A stretch of 64,000 nt of DNA from Aureobasidium sp. EXF-3400. Its lineage: Eukaryota > Ascomycota > Dothideomycetes > Dothideales > Saccotheciaceae. The notes under the pieces are model-generated. The model saw only the letters and a program-made list of their open reading frames with translations. It did no database searches and was not told the origin of the DNA. This document shows positions 37,175-49,051 of this stretch, one piece after another. The position numbers were made by a program, and so were the translations under genes. The DNA is taken from assembly GCA_024195585.1 (NCBI GenBank), contig SWBL01000033.1, positions 124,001 to 188,000 on the forward strand. Direction: 5' to 3'. The first letter of the stretch is position 1, and the number at the start of each line of letters is the position of its first letter.

Positions 37175-38479
37175 ATGAAGCCTGTTCTTATCAAGAAGTG
37201 GGTTGATGGTCTTTTCCTGACTCGAAACGATACAACAACAGATTTGACTACGAACCCCACCCTGGACAGACATGTACCTATCCTCGGGGAGACAGCCCAT
37301 AGTTCCCTATCAACCCGCCTGCCTGGTGGTAAAGCCCGATTGTACGAAGCTCCTGTGAGCTCTTCATCAAATCAAGGACAACACCCCGGAAGCGCTGATG
37401 ACCATCATCGACAACAATCTCGAGGTATCAACCCCCACCACAGACATCATCCAAGATCTACCAGAAAAAAAGAACCCAAGGTCCAGCCACAAGATACCCA
37501 GGTTAAGGGATCAGAGGCTCTGCACCATGAAGTGTTACTTGGATCAACGCCATTTGACTCCCACATCGTATCAGACTTCATCACACAAACGATGTCCGAT
37601 CACGCAATTCCTCCGCAGCTCAATCTACGACTGCACGACTACGAGTTCTGCGATCTGCTATGGCTCCGTCCAAACTTGGACGGCCAGAATGTTTCAGGAG
37701 CTAGGCATCCCTATCACCATACACATTACGATTCTACTGGCGCTACCACCAGATCTCTTGTAGTGTTCATTGCAGCAGTTTGCCTCCCTGAAGTCCCCGA
37801 GGAACATCAATACTTCAAGCCTGCCGGTATTGGTGTGTTCTTCAACAAATATTCGGATTTGAACGTTTCGGATTCTTTCAACATGACACATCGGCTAGAA
37901 GCTTCTCGTTCTGGAGCTCGTGGTCTGGTGCCACATCTAGAAGCGGCGAGGAATGCTCTTTTGGCCGTCCGTACAGAGATTGTTCCGGACAGGATACAAA
38001 CCATACGAGATGTTGGCGTACGGTATGGTTGGGCAGAGGTAGACGTTCAGGCTGTCGCACGCTTCCACCTCATCGTTGCAACTGATTCTCAAGCTTTGCT
38101 TGATGAGATCAGCAGCTGGAGTTCGAGTAACCACCTTCGACGCGCCTTAGATGTTGGTTCATCTGGAGACAGGGACGCACTGGTTGATCTCTTAGACCAG
38201 ATCGAGGCTTTGTCGAGACAGGGGATCCAAGTTGTTTGGTCTCTTGTTAACGAGAGGTGGAACCGACCTGCGCAGAAGCTGGCAGCTGATGCGGTTATCA
38301 AATACTGTTCAAGACTAGATGGACAGAAGCCATGGCGTATCACAGGCTCACTCCAATTCCAGAAACGGAAAACGAGGGAAATTGATCGCGGTGAATCTCG
38401 CAATCCATTCGTCAAGTTTCCTCGAAGACTTCCTGATTACGGCTACTTGGGATCTTTCTGGGGGTATCGAGGTTTGTAG
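37175..38479 (+). CDS. RNase H-fold protein with most catalytic acids lost
   Basis: Single-exon 434-aa protein. The first ~190 residues are low-complexity and His/Ser-rich. The rest follows an RNase H1-like fold as seen in fungal RNase H paralogues: a strand SLVVFIAAV, then GIGVFFNKYSDLNVS, a helix (PHLEAARNALLAV), HLIVATDSQALLDEIS, and QVVWSLVNERWNRPAQKLAADAV. Of the four acidic metal ligands, only the Asp in ATDS (residue 304) is clearly in place; the first Asp (normally Y-x-D-G) is replaced by IAA, the helix Glu position reads Gly/Val, and the last Asp (normally xAD-x-LA) is Gln. This suggests a non-catalytic nucleic-acid-binding or structural derivative. Fold assignment is by pattern only. 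Confidence 0.6.
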   Translation: MKPVLIKKWVDGLFLTRNDTTTDLTTNPTLDRHVPILGETAHSSLSTRLPGGKARLYEAPVSSSSNQGQHPGSADDHHRQQSRGINPHHRHHPRSTRKKEPKVQPQDTQVKGSEALHHEVLLGSTPFDSHIVSDFITQTMSDHAIPPQLNLRLHDYEFCDLLWLRPNLDGQNVSGARHPYHHTHYDSTGATTRSLVVFIAAVCLPEVPEEHQYFKPAGIGVFFNKYSDLNVSDSFNMTHRLEASRSGARGLVPHLEAARNALLAVRTEIVPDRIQTIRDVGVRYGWAEVDVQAVARFHLIVATDSQALLDEISSWSSSNHLRRALDVGSSGDRDALVDLLDQIEALSRQGIQVVWSLVNERWNRPAQKLAADAVIKYCSRLDGQKPWRITGSLQFQKRKTREIDRGESRNPFVKFPRRLPDYGYLGSFWGYRGL

Positions 38480-38629
38480 GGGCGACAATCGGTTTATCAC
38501 TTTGACAGATTCGATGAAACTCATACGATAGAATGTGTCACCCTTCTTCAAACACATCATGATACAAGGATCAAAGCGTGACTTCGTAGGATATAGGCGG
38601 TATTATATGTGCGTACAAGCAAAACTTTT

Positions 38630-39761
38630 CTACCAGCTGATAGTCATGATGATCTTGCCCTTGGTCTTGTTAGACTCCATGAGCTGATGAGCCTCGACAA
38701 TCTTCTCCCAGTCCATGACCTTCTCGACATAAGCCTTGAAAGTACCATCCTTGAACTTGGGTAGAGCATGCTCGACAAGCTGATCTCTGAGCTTGCCCTG
38801 GTACTTTTCATCTCTCGCTCTGAGCGTCGAGCCCTCCAGTCTCACTCTCTTGAACAAGAAAGCACCCATGTCAGTCTCAGCCGGCAACTTCATTCCCGTC
38901 AACGCAGCCAGAGTAACGATATGGGCATCCTTAGCCGCAGCCTTCAAGTTGTTGGCAAAGAAGCCAGCACCCATGAAATCGACGATGATATCCACGCCCT
39001 TGCCATCCGTAGCCTTCAAGATTTCCTCTGCCCAGTCTTGGGTTTCTGAGTTGAAGGCAGCGGTTGCGCCGAGCTTCTCAACGACAAACTTGTTCTTCTC
39101 GTCTGAGCGGGTGGTTGCGAAGATTTTGGAGGCGGATTCGGCTTTGGAGAGTTGGATCCCGGCGATGGAGACGTTGCTGGCGCCGGCGTGCCAGAGGATG
39201 GATTGTTTGGGCTTGTATTCTGCGACCATGTACATTGCTTGGAGGGCTGTGATCCACGTCTGGTGTTTGTCTCGTGTCAGTAAGGAGTTCAGTAGCAAGA
39301 AGAAGAAAGTGAGAACAAACCTCAGGGATACCAGCACACTCCTCGAAGCTCAACTCATCAGGCTTGTGGACGAGCATGTGCGTGCTCACGGCGATGTACT
39401 CTGCATAAGCACCGCCGTATGCCAGACCGAACACAGCATCACCCTTCTTGAATCCGTGCTCACTCTCAGAAGCAAGCTCTTCAATTACACCGCTAAATTC
39501 GACTCCGAGAGTTGCAGGAGCTTGAGGAGGGAGAGGGTAGTTGCCTTCGCGTTGGAGCAAGTCCATGCGGTTGAGACCAAAGGCCTTGACACGGACGAGA
39601 GCCTGTGCGGCCGTGGGCTTGGGACGTTCGATCTCGTTGATGAAGAGGGAAGTGGCGGGGCCCTTGCCATTCTTGATGTCTGTGTTTCGTGTCAGTTGGG
39701 TGTTCGCTTTCATGAAGCTTCAGGTGTTGGAAGACGTACCGACTGCACGCATGTTGACCAT
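38630..39761 (-). CDS. Zinc-free quinone oxidoreductase, PIG3 (TP53I3)-like MDR family
   Basis: NADPH-dependent medium-chain reductase. Exons 39761-39740, 39679-39321 and 39259-38630; 336 aa. Conserved stretches: VKAFGLNRMDLLQREGNYP, APATLGVEFSGVI, GDAVFGLAYGGAYAEY, CAGIPETWITALQAM, ILWHAGASNVSIAGIQLSK (nucleotide-binding loop, variant of AAGGVG), and DIIVDFMGAGFF. These match the PIG3-type quinone oxidoreductases rather than zinc alcohol dehydrogenases, because the structural and catalytic Cys ligands are absent. Likely role: two- or one-electron reduction of quinones or related electrophiles in the cytosol. It converges on the RNase H-fold gene with 150 bp between stops. Confidence 0.9.
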
Positions 39762-40044
39762 TGTGGCTGTGTTTTCGGATTTGAAAAGAACTTAAGCAGA
39801 TAAAATGATAGTCAATTCCAGGAGAAAGGTTTGATCGAGATGTTTTATCGCAGGGTAAACCGGCACCTCGAAAATGAGGCTTTAGTAAGCACCAGGGTGT
39901 TTTGGTGGGGTCATGTCAGTGACGCAATGCCGAGGCTTCCACCCCTCGCACTTTCCCTTCAAGCTCTCCCTGGTTCTTGATCGGATTTTTTGGAATACCA
40001 CAATATCAGCACCACCTCGCTGATTATTGTCATACTTGTAAGAC

Positions 40045-40497
40045 TCAGAACTGGATGGCGTCGTTCAGATATGCCAAAGTCTGTGCTTCGTAGAGAAGTC
40101 GCAAGTCTTCCTCGGATTGTCTCTGTCGCATCTCTCGTAAGCTCTCGGTGATGGGTGAACAGCATCTGCGCAGTACTGGTTTGCGCTTCGGAGTAGCTCG
40201 TCGAATCTTGATTCTGACCGGATATCCAGCTTCGGATACATCTGGCGACGAAGGTACAGAATTTGTTGAACTTGTCGAAGAGGCCGAGGAGACGGAAGAG
40301 CTTGGCCGGTGCCTCGAGCTGTTAATTGATATAGAGCTTGCAGCAGATGAATCTATCTCAGAGTCCTGTCCGTTAGAAGGTATGTGGGCGGACTCGCGTG
40401 ATTGCAAAATACTGGAGTAACCAGCATCATCTGTAGACACATGAGCCCAGAACATGGGCCTTAGGTTGCCTGCTTGTGCGTCGTTTGCGTTCGACAT
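40045..40497 (-). CDS. Ser-rich unknown protein (150 aa)
   Basis: Open frame from ATG 40497. Its centre is a Ser/Thr run (SSSVSSASSTSSTNSVPSSP), flanked by a basic patch (RIKIRRATPKRKPVLRRCC) and a Gln/Arg/Glu-rich C-terminal helix (SLREMRQRQSEEDLRLLYEA). No domain recognised. The composition suggests a disordered, phosphorylatable protein; I cannot exclude a missing exon at either end. Confidence 0.5.
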   Translation of the reverse strand: MSNANDAQAGNLRPMFWAHVSTDDAGYSSILQSRESAHIPSNGQDSEIDSSAASSISINSSRHRPSSSVSSASSTSSTNSVPSSPDVSEAGYPVRIKIRRATPKRKPVLRRCCSPITESLREMRQRQSEEDLRLLYEAQTLAYLNDAIQF

Positions 40498-41183
40498 GTT
40501 ACACTGTTGAGATGATCAAAACTGCTCGAGACAGGGAGATGCTCGTACAACGGGGAGCCCGCAGATGTAAGAACACAAACTTGGTGCCAGCCATCGTAAG
40601 CAGCCTTGACCTACTGTGCTATGTTGTCATATATTGCTGAGGCTATCGAGATACTTGTGGAGAGCGCATCATGAGGCGCCATCGTTTGCCATGGAAGATA
40701 TGTGCCTTGTTATGGAGAATATTGTTACTTCTGCAGGGTACAGGGCGAACAAGGGCATGACTTGGCCTCGTAAAGGTACAAACTTCGGCTCCTCGAAACC
40801 TTGTTTTGGCTTGTCATATTTGACGAAGCGGATGCACATAACAGACGACGAATAGAACTCATCCATGGCTGATTTTCTGGACCAGCGTGATCTTTCTTTC
40901 GGAGTGGCGCAAATGGAGGATCGAGGGTCGTGGTCAGCAGTAATGTGAGTTTCTCTCGTCTGGCGAAGGAGCGAATACTTTTCGAACCATGTTAATCAGA
41001 TGGTTGGTATGGCGGGAGCGATGGTCAGAGCAATGAAGTCACAGCTGCAGGAAAGAAGGCGCAAGGCTGGCCGCCAGATTCTGAATCCAAGATTTTATTC
41101 ATCATGTTCCAAGATGACGAGCAGGCCCAAAAAGAACTTCCAAACCATTCAATGCGATCGATCGAGAATCAAAGGAAGAGATA
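40498..41183. other. Intergenic, nothing recognised
   Basis: About 690 bp containing only short open frames without motifs. Confidence 0.4.
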
Positions 41184-41534
41184 CTAGTATCCTGCCATAG
41201 CTTTCGCTACACCAGTCATGCTACCTGCAAGACATCAGTCAGATTCTGTCGATACAAGCAATGTGATCGAGCTTACCCATAGGAGGGTACTCTGTGCCAT
41301 TCTTCTCGGTCTTTGGCTCGCAATCACACCATTCGTTTTTGGGGATCGAGTCCATGACCGATGGTACATGCATGCCACAGCCGAACCAGGTGCGCTTACC
41401 TATAAAAGTGGTCAGCAAAGAGGCTGGCACAGTGTTTGATACTGTAGACACGAGGCGGGTTGAGACGCGAGATGCGGCGGGTGGCGGGGCTGGGAAATCT
41501 TACTGCAGTTATCGCACACAGCGCCTTTACACAT
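41184..41534 (-). CDS. 64-aa conserved Cys-rich microprotein
   Basis: Three tiny exons (41534-41504, 41399-41277, 41224-41184) with clean splice sites encode 64 aa: MCKGAVCDNCSKRTWFGCGM, then HVPSVMDSIPKNEWCDCEP, KTEKNGTEYPPM and a GSMTGVAKAMAGY tail. Cys pairs (C-x4-C-x2-C near the start, WFGCG, WCDC) suggest a metal-binding or thiol-rich fold. I recall similar short proteins annotated only as hypothetical across filamentous ascomycetes, but cannot name a family. Because the exons are so small, automatic gene callers easily miss it. No signal peptide. Confidence 0.8.
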
Positions 41535-41896
41535 GATTGCTAGTTGATAATGGTGATCTTGGGAAGTCTTCAGAGAGGTTATTAGATTGGAAGAGGAATA
41601 TATCTATGACTGATAAGGTCGCCGATGTCAAGGCCGCCGATGTCAAGGCCGTAAACGGTGCCCGGTGGCATCCCCGAGCTATGCCAAGGCTTCCGATATC
41701 GAAGGTCATGGTCACGTTGGAGAAGGAACGAGCTTACAAGGCGGACTAAAGTCACAAGACGAGAAATCATGGCCTTTCAGCAGGTTTAGACAATACTTTT
41801 GGTTGTTGACTATAACTAAGGACCATCTATGTCGTACAAAAATCCTCCGTAACGCCGTAATATGCATGCTCCAGTCAGGTATACCCAATAACGAAA
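41535..41896. other. Intergenic, nothing recognised
   Basis: About 360 bp between the microprotein start and the DBP3 stop. It contains a short direct duplication (GCCGATGTCAAGGCC twice near 41621-41651). Confidence 0.4.
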
Positions 41897-43579
41897 CTAG
41901 TCATCAAAAGTGACCTTGGTGGCAGCCTTCATCTCACCAGGGTCTCTGTAGAAAGCACCGTATGCGTCGTGAGCCTTCTTCTTAACGGTGGTGCCGAACT
42001 TCATGAGGTTCTCGGGGACGGGCTGGTTGGCGCCCTTGAGAACGTTGATGAGACCGCCGGCAAGACCCTTCTCATGGTCAGTGAAGAAGGTGATGGCTCT
42101 GCCGTCTTGACCAGCACGACCAGTACGGCCGATACGGTGGACGTAGTCCTCGACGGTCAGGGGGAATGTAACGTTGATGACGACCTTGACAGCAGGAATA
42201 TCGAGACCTCTTGCAGCTACATCGGTAGCAACAAGAAGCGGGACCTTGCCTGCCTTGAAGGCATCCAAACTCCTTTGACGCTGGTCCTGGCTCAGATCAC
42301 CGTGAATACCGCCAACGTTGAAGCCCTTTGAACGAATGAAGCCCTCAATTCTGGTGGCCTCCTTCTTGTACAGGCAGAAGACCAGAATACGGTCCTCCTT
42401 GTTCTTGCCGCTCTGGTATTTCTTGAGGAGAGTGATCAGGCGGTCGTTCTTGTCGTAGGGGTCCATAACCTCGACTTCTTGAGTGATTCTGGTGTTGGCG
42501 CGGAGCTCTCCGGTGGTGTTCTCACCAATGTTGATACGCACAGGCTTCTTCATGAAGGTAGCGGCGAGCTCGCGAACTGATGGGGGCCATGTTGCAGTGA
42601 ACATGAGGGTTTGACGGCCAGTGGGTGCACAGCTTCCGAGAATCTTACGGACCTCCTCCTCGAAACCTTTGTCAAGCATGCGATCGGCCTCGTCCAGAAC
42701 AGCGTAGGTGACGTTGCTGAGGTCAATAGAGCCCTCGCTGACGAAATCGTTCAGACGACCAGGAGTAGCAACAACGATGTGGGCACCGGTAAGAGTTGCG
42801 CGTTGCTGGTCCTTGTTCACACCGCCGTAGACACAGACAGCCTTGAGGCCAGCAGGCTCGGCCAGCTTGACAAGCTGTTCCTGAATCTGCACCGCAAGTT
42901 CTCTTGTAGGGGAAACAATGCAGGCCTTGATACCCTTCTTCTGCTCCTTTGCAGAGAGAGAAGAGATGTATCTTATGCAGGGAACACCGAAACCCATGGT
43001 CTTTCCGGAACCAGTCTCGGCAACACCAATGACATCTCTTCCAGCGTAGAGGTAAGGCCAAGCAGCAGCCTGGATGGGCGAGGGGGTCTTGAAGTTGGCG
43101 AAGGGAGCGCGCTGAGCCTTGTCGGTGATGGGGACGAAGTCGAACGAGGTGATGGGTCTGTAGGCGGGCGATGCCTTGGCCTCGTCGGTCACGGTGATGA
43201 ACTTTTCAGCGACAAAGGCGTCAATCTCGGACTGGGGCAGAGCGGTCAATCCAGGGTGCTCGGTGTAGCCGCCGGTAGCAGCAACGGAAGCAGCGACAGC
43301 CTCGGAGAAGGCGGCGGTAGGTGCAGTGGTGGTGGTCGAGTCGGCCTTAGCAGCAGCCTTTGCGGCCTTCTTCAGTCTCTTGGCCTCTGCCTTTGCCTCG
43401 TCGGCGTCGGCATCGCCAGAGGAAGTCTCGGTCTTGTTCTGTTCCTTTGCAGCTTTACGGGCAGCCTTGCGAGCAGCCTTCTCGGCGTCGTCAGACTTCT
43501 CCTTCTTGTCCTTCTTTGCCTTCTTGTTGACCTCGACGCCGACGGTGGCCGCAGCCTCTTCACGTTCTCTTTTGCCCAT
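41897..43579 (-). CDS. DBP3: DEAD-box ATP-dependent RNA helicase DBP3
   Basis: Nucleolar helicase needed in yeast for ITS1 pre-rRNA processing. Single exon, 560 aa; start at the ATG of MGKREREE, which opens the Lys-rich KKE/KAAKAA nucleolar-type N-terminal extension typical of DBP3. Helicase motifs: Q motif region FKTPSPIQ, motif I AETGSGKT (187-194), Ia PTRELA, GG, Ib TPGRL, II DEAD, III reading TAT in [45 protein letters not shown]. The upstream frame stays open to 43840 but is promoter and leader, not coding. A TF gene diverges 404 bp away. Confidence 0.94.
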   Translation of the reverse strand: MGKREREEAAATVGVEVNKKAKKDKKEKSDDAEKAARKAARKAAKEQNKTETSSGDADADEAKAEAKRLKKAAKAAAKADSTTTTAPTAAFSEAVAASVAATGGYTEHPGLTALPQSEIDAFVAEKFITVTDEAKASPAYRPITSFDFVPITDKAQRAPFANFKTPSPIQAAAWPYLYAGRDVIGVAETGSGKTMGFGVPCIRYISSLSAKEQKKGIKACIVSPTRELAVQIQEQLVKLAEPAGLKAVCVYGGVNKDQQRATLTGAHIVVATPGRLNDFVSEGSIDLSNVTYAVLDEADRMLDKGFEEEVRKILGSCAPTGRQTLMFTATWPPSVRELAATFMKKPVRINIGENTTGELRANTRITQEVEVMDPYDKNDRLITLLKKYQSGKNKEDRILVFCLYKKEATRIEGFIRSKGFNVGGIHGDLSQDQRQRSLDAFKAGKVPLLVATDVAARGLDIPAVKVVINVTFPLTVEDYVHRIGRTGRAGQDGRAITFFTDHEKGLAGGLINVLKGANQPVPENLMKFGTTVKKKAHDAYGAFYRDPGEMKAATKVTFDD

Positions 43580-43983
43580 TGTGAATGTGATGGGTTGTGT
43601 ATGCGACAGAGATGCGACGCCGCTTGATGGATCCAAAAAAATTCGTCCCATCTGCGGGCTGGCCGCGCTAACGACCGGGCCGAGGCCGGGCACCAACGAG
43701 GAAGGTGGAGAGGCTCGATTGACCGACTCCGCTTCGTGTTCTTTGTCCTGCACTTGCTCTTCCAACCGCAATGTTTCTACCATGTACAATACTCGATCTG
43801 CCATCCTGTGTGAAGGCCCAATACGCGCGGCGGTACTCAAATATCTCTACACACTAATATGATCACATCTTTTCCGACCTTTCAGAACCACCCGGCCAAT
43901 ATCTTTAGCAAGACGAGTCACCGTCTGACTTGCGTGTAAATTCCTTTCGTGAACGAGCAACTTGTCAGCTTCGCCATCTCATC
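43580..43983. promoter_or_regulatory. Divergent promoter region DBP3 / Zn2Cys6 gene
   Basis: 404 bp between two divergent start codons; both promoters must lie here. No specific binding site is claimed. Confidence 0.5.
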
Positions 43984-45962
43984 ATGTCGCAGCCAAGTCC
44001 TGCGAAAAGACCGCGCGAGGTGTCAGAGTCTCCAAGAGATGGAACCGCTCAGGATGGAACACCTAACGAGGCTTCATCCCGGGGTCCTGCTAACGAGCCT
44101 CTTGATTACCCTCGAAAACGAGCTATCATTGCTTGCGAGATCTGCCGAAGTCGTAAATCACGATGCGATGGCGGAAAGCGTATGTCGATCATGGTCGGGA
44201 ATGCTATCACAGCTGACCATTTGTGCAGCCAAGTGCAAATTGTGTGTCGAACTCAACGCGCGATGTGTTTATCGAGAACCTGGTATCAAGCTTGATGTGG
44301 GCGACAAACTAATTCTGGAAAGGCTGTCTCATCTTGAGGATATGCTGCAGTCCGCCATGACCTCGGCCTATGTAAATGTCAACGCTACGAAGCAAGCTGC
44401 TCACATGGGTACATCCCCTACCGCGAGCACTAGTACCGCTGATGACGCTTCTACAAGACGTATCAGCTGTAGTGTTGCTCTAGAAAACAACCGTTTGAAT
44501 GGCCTCGGCACATGGGACAGTGTCAACATCTCGACCATGCCCAAGGGACACACTACCCCTGCCTTGAATCTCTTACAGTGGCCGCTTATTCGCGATTTGG
44601 TCTCGCAACCGTTGGATCCACAAGTCCTGGTAGAAATGGAGATGTCCCGGCCTCCTATCAATCTACCACATTTTCCTCGGCCGGATATGGCGAACACAGC
44701 AGTCTATGCAAGCGCATACTTTGATCTAGTGAATGTCTGGTATGCATGCGTCAACCCAAACGCATGGCCCAACCACTATCATGAAGCCACCTCGGTTGGG
44801 TTTATACAAGGAGCAGACAGCTGTCTGGTAATGTTGGTCCTTGCTCTAGGTGCGGCAGCTCATGGTGGGAGCATCTCCAGACATCCTCACAACGCAGAAC
44901 CTCGCGGTATCGATTACTTCGCATCCGCCTGGAAAATCATACCCAACTTAGCGATACGAAACGACATCCCAGCCATTCAGTGCCACATACTAGCTGCAGC
45001 CTACTTATTTTACCTTGTCCGGCCACTTGAGGCATGGAACATGATCACTATCGCTTCGACAAAGCTACAATTGGTTCTAGCCGTTCCGGATCGAGTACCG
45101 ATATCGCAAAGAGAGCTTCTTGTGAGATTGTTCTGGGATACCCTGTTGGCTGAATCAGATTTGCTTGCAGAATTGGAGCTACCGCACTCTGGTGTTGTCA
45201 ATTTCGAAGACGCCGTTGGTCTGCCAGGTCCTTTTCCCGACGTCGAAGGAGAATACACTAACAAGGATGAGTTATGGTACTTCCTCGCAGAGATCGCGCT
45301 TCGCAGACTTCTCAATAGAGTCAGCCATTTGCTCTATGTCAAGACACCGACCACAGTTCCAACCTCGAAGCTGGCGCGAGTCACTGCAGAGCTGGACTTT
45401 CAGCTATCACAGTGGTACGAGGGCTTACCGCGGCCGATCAAATTCTCGATGACGACTCTCTCTTCAGGTTCGCCTGGTCAGATCTGCTTGAGGTTGCGAT
45501 ATTTTGCATGCCGAACCATCATATTTCGACCTTATGTCTTTGCTGTGCTCTCGGACGAGAACGCTATTGCCGATCCGGTGGTCAAGGAGAACTGTCGAAG
45601 ATGTCTTGAAGCATGTTTGAGACAGATCGACAATGTTTCCGCGCAGTAAGTAATCCTGTTTACTACCAATTGAGCTACAAGGCTAACAGGAGCTTAGTCA
45701 AGTAGGACACCTTCCCTATCTCTGGCAGGGTGCACTCAGTCTGGTCTCGCAGACGTTATTGGTCATGGGAGCCACCATGTCACCTAAGCTTGCTGCTCTG
45801 CTCCCACCAACCACGTCCGTGGAAGCAGTCATCGCGGAAGTGGTAGCAGAGTTGAGCAGACTAGCCCATCTTGCGCCGAGCTTGAGGTTAAGTGCTGAGA
45901 TTGTGCAAGAAGCTGGAGCCAGAAGGAAGATGTTTTTCGATAATCAAAAGTCGCAAATGTAG
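43984..45962 (+). CDS. Zn(II)2Cys6 fungal transcription factor
   Basis: Nuclear regulator of 625 aa. Exons 43984-44179, 44229-45645 and 45698-45962. The binuclear cluster is split by intron 1: Cys 51, 54, 61, 68, 71 and 78 (CEICRSRKSRCDGGKPKCKL, then CVELNARC), i.e. C-x2-C-x6-C-x6-C-x2-C-x6-C. A coiled linker (LILERLSHLEDML) follows, then the fungal TF middle-homology region (~280-560) with the usual helices (YFDLVNVWYACVNP, LVRLFWDTLLAESDLLAELE). Target genes are unknown; the neighbouring genes are housekeeping and give no pathway clue. Confidence 0.92.
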
Positions 45963-46705
45963 TAGGTAATTCGAACCAAAATTGATGTTGGTCTTTAGAT
46001 TCAGGCATATGTACAAAGCTTCGTTGTTCTTGATGACGGTCATGCAAGAGCGGATGGCGGCGCGTGATTTCTGTACGCGTCTGTAACGCGACTTGCTCTA
46101 AAAGACAGGGTTGTCCCTGAGACAACAGGCTCCAGCAGTAATTCTGCTCTAGTGCCTGTACGACGACATATTTTCTATCAAATACTTGATATGGGCTGCT
46201 AATGGTCACTGACTTCCATACGGTACTGCTCTTATGTACAACAGAAGTGTGGTTGTTGCACGGTGTTATAAAAACAGAATTTAGATATCGAAAATCAGAG
46301 ACTCCACGCTGGACCATTGTTTTGCGCCTGGTACTGCGATGCAAAAACCATGTAAGAAGAAATTGCTTGAGCTCATATGGTTCGAAGGCCAAATTGTTGC
46401 CAAAAGCCTTCCAACACATTGTAGACCTCAAACAAGTGCATCCGCATCTTTCGGAAGCGGTCATTGTCAAGATGGAGATACCTTCGCGATGCCTTCAGCG
46501 ATGGCGAACGCCAAGAATCACTTCTGCCTTGGACGCGAAACGCGTCTCCAAAAAGAAGGCGCGACGCAGCCCACGCCTTCTTTGCAACAACTTCCAAATA
46601 CCATCAAGACCATCACCCTCACTTACAATCGAAGATCTCCACAAAGATATTGACGACGTTTCCGACGATTAGGGACTCGACTAGCAAGCACATACTTACT
46701 CCACA
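45963..46705. other. Intergenic: TF 3' flank and RFA1 promoter
   Basis: About 740 bp. Several overlapping open frames of 70-210 codons occur on both strands but carry no motif, and none clearly stands out as the coding strand. Confidence 0.4.
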
Positions 46706-48686
46706 ATGGCCAACCCTATGGACGCCATCACGACAGGCTGTCTTCGCCGCGTCTTTGCCGGCGAGCAGATCCAGGATCCCGTCGTGCAATGTGTTCAGAT
46801 CAAGCCCATGAACAACTCAGCGTCTGGTGTTGAGAGATTCCGCGTTGTCTTCAACGACACTGTCAACTTCATTCAGAGCATGCTTGCTCAGCAAACCAAC
46901 CACATCGTACACGACGGCAAGCTGAAGAAGGGCTCGCTTGTCAAGCTCAAGCAGTTCCAGGCCAACTCGGTCAAGGACAAGCCGTAAGCTTGACATTCTT
47001 GTGTGTTGCCACTGTTTCTGATATGTCTGCAGTATCCTCGTTATCATCGATCTGGAAGTCCTCGACGAGTACGGCGAATGCGAGAAGCTCGGCCAGCCTG
47101 GCCCACTCGAAGTAGTCAAGTCTGACTCCGAACCTGCCGCCGCCCCACCACCCCAAGCACAACCTGCCAGCATCTCCGGCAATCAGTTCTATGGCAACAA
47201 GCCTCAGCAACAGCAACAACAGCAACCACAGCAACCACAGCAGTCCGCCCCACAAAGACAACTGCCTACACGCTCCCAAAATGCCCCTCATGGTGGCAAC
47301 ATCTACCCCATCGAAGCCCTCTCACCGTACCAGCCCAGATGGACCATCAAGGCCAGATGTTCGCACAAGGGTGATATCAAGACATGGCACAACAAGAACG
47401 GCGAGGGCAAGCTCTTCAGCTGCAACTTCCTTGACGAGAGTGGCGAGATCAGAGCGACTGGCTTCAAGGAGGCTGTAGACCAGTGGTATGATGTCCTGCA
47501 AGAAGGCTCGGTCTACTACGTGTCTTCGTGCAAGGTCCAGCTGGCCAAGAAGCAGTTTTCCAACGTTAACCACGACTACGAGCTCACCTTCGAGAGGGAT
47601 ACCAGCATCGAGAAGGCAGAGGACAATGAGGGCGTTCCTCAGATCACCTACAACTTCACAACTCTCGCCGATCTCCAGAGCGTCGAGAAGGACACAACCA
47701 TCGATACTATCGGTGTACTCAAAGAAGTTGCCGAAGTCAACGAGATCGTCTCCAAGACCACCTCCAAGCCATTCAGCAAGAGAGAGTTGACCCTGGTCGA
47801 CGACACCGGCTACAACGTTCGTCTTACCATCTGGGGTAACACGGCACTCAATTTTGACGTTGCCCCCGAGACTGTGATTGCATTCAAGGGTGTCAAGGTC
47901 AGTGACTTCGGTGGTCGCAGTCTGTCACTTCTGTCATCCGGCACGATGAACGTCAACCCCGACATCGACGAGGGTCACAAGCTCAAGGGCTGGTATGATG
48001 CTCAAGGCCGCAACGACACGTTCTCATCACACGCCAATAGCATGGCCACGACATCGACGAGCGGACGTAATGACCAGATGAAGACTATCGCTCAAGTACG
48101 AGACGAGAACTTGGGCATGGGCGAGTCAACAGACTACTTCTCTTTGAAGGCTACCGTCGTCTTTGTCAAGTCAGACAGCACCTTCGCCTACCCTGCCTGC
48201 TTGTCAGAAGGATGCAACAAGAAGGTGGTCGAGGTTGCAGAGGGAGAGTGGCGCTGTGAGCGATGTGACAAAGGTTGGCCCAACCCCGAGTGGAGATACA
48301 TCATGAGCATCAACGTCAGTGATCACACAGGACAGATGTGGCTCAGCTTGTTCGACGACGTGGGCAGAATGATCATGGGAAGACCTGCCAACGACGTGGT
48401 GAAGATGAGAGACGAGATGAATAACGGCGAGAGGGAGGTCTTCGCCAACGCCGTCTGCCAGACTTACGTTTTCAGATGCAGAGCCAAGATGGACACATTC
48501 CAAGACCAGCAGAGGTAAGCAACACCATGAATCGTGATCGGAACTTTGACACTAACAGAGTACAGGGTGCGTTACCAAGTGTCATCAGCAGGACCTGTAA
48601 ACTGGTCGGCAGAAGGAAAGAAGCTTGCAGACATGATCAAGCAGTACAGCATATCGGACAACAGCGACAGTCTGTTTGTCAACTAG
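46706..48686 (+). CDS. RFA1: Replication protein A large subunit (RPA70)
   Basis: ssDNA-binding subunit of RPA for replication, repair and recombination. Exons 46706-46983, 47033-48514 and 48566-48686; 626 aa, normal for RPA1. Order: N-terminal OB fold (DBD-F, ending PILVIIDLEVL), a Gln/Pro-rich linker, DBD-A starting NIYPIEALSPYQPRWTIKAR with GEIRATGF, DBD-B (ELTLVDDTGYNVRLTIWG), and DBD-C with the zinc ribbon (ACLSEGCNKK ... WRCERCDKGW, about 481-510). The tail after the last intron (VRYQVSSAGPVNW) completes the C-terminal domain that binds RPA32. Confidence 0.95.
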
Positions 48687-49051
48687 CGAGATGGTGTATA
48701 CGAAATGTGCGGTACTATGCTGGACAATCGGGAAGGGCGATCAAGGGATGATATTGAAGTAATTCTCCAGGCGGTTGGAGGACTGAAGAGACGGAAGACT
48801 TTGTGTACAAAATAAGCTATTGCTTGTGACGCCGTTAATGAAAAGATGAAAGCTTGATCATGTTTAACCCGAATTGTGAAAGTGATGGAGACTTGGTGAA
48901 AGTTCGGAGGGCGGAGTTTGACCCCGCGTTTCGGAAGTGTTGACACTGACGCAACGAAGGATGGAGCTTGCGAGCAAGAGATAGTAAACGAACCATCACT
49001 TATCATTTTCTCTTCCTCTCCTTTATCTCAGCAAACCAACCCTCACCCAAC
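48687..49051. other. Intergenic: RFA1 3' flank and UBP14 promoter
   Basis: About 365 bp; no gene seen. Confidence 0.4.

Noticed and set aside
42611..43627. 338-codon plus-strand ORF opposite DBP3
   Set aside because: Shadow of a highly codon-biased gene; no independent motif.
43580..43840. N-terminal extension of DBP3 from an upstream start at 43840
   Set aside because: The frame is open but has no good ATG, and its sequence is unlike DBP3; the MGKREREE start at 43579 fits the family.
45829..46672. Overlapping ORFs on both strands between the TF and RFA1
   Set aside because: No motif, no consistent splice structure, and several equally long frames overlap.
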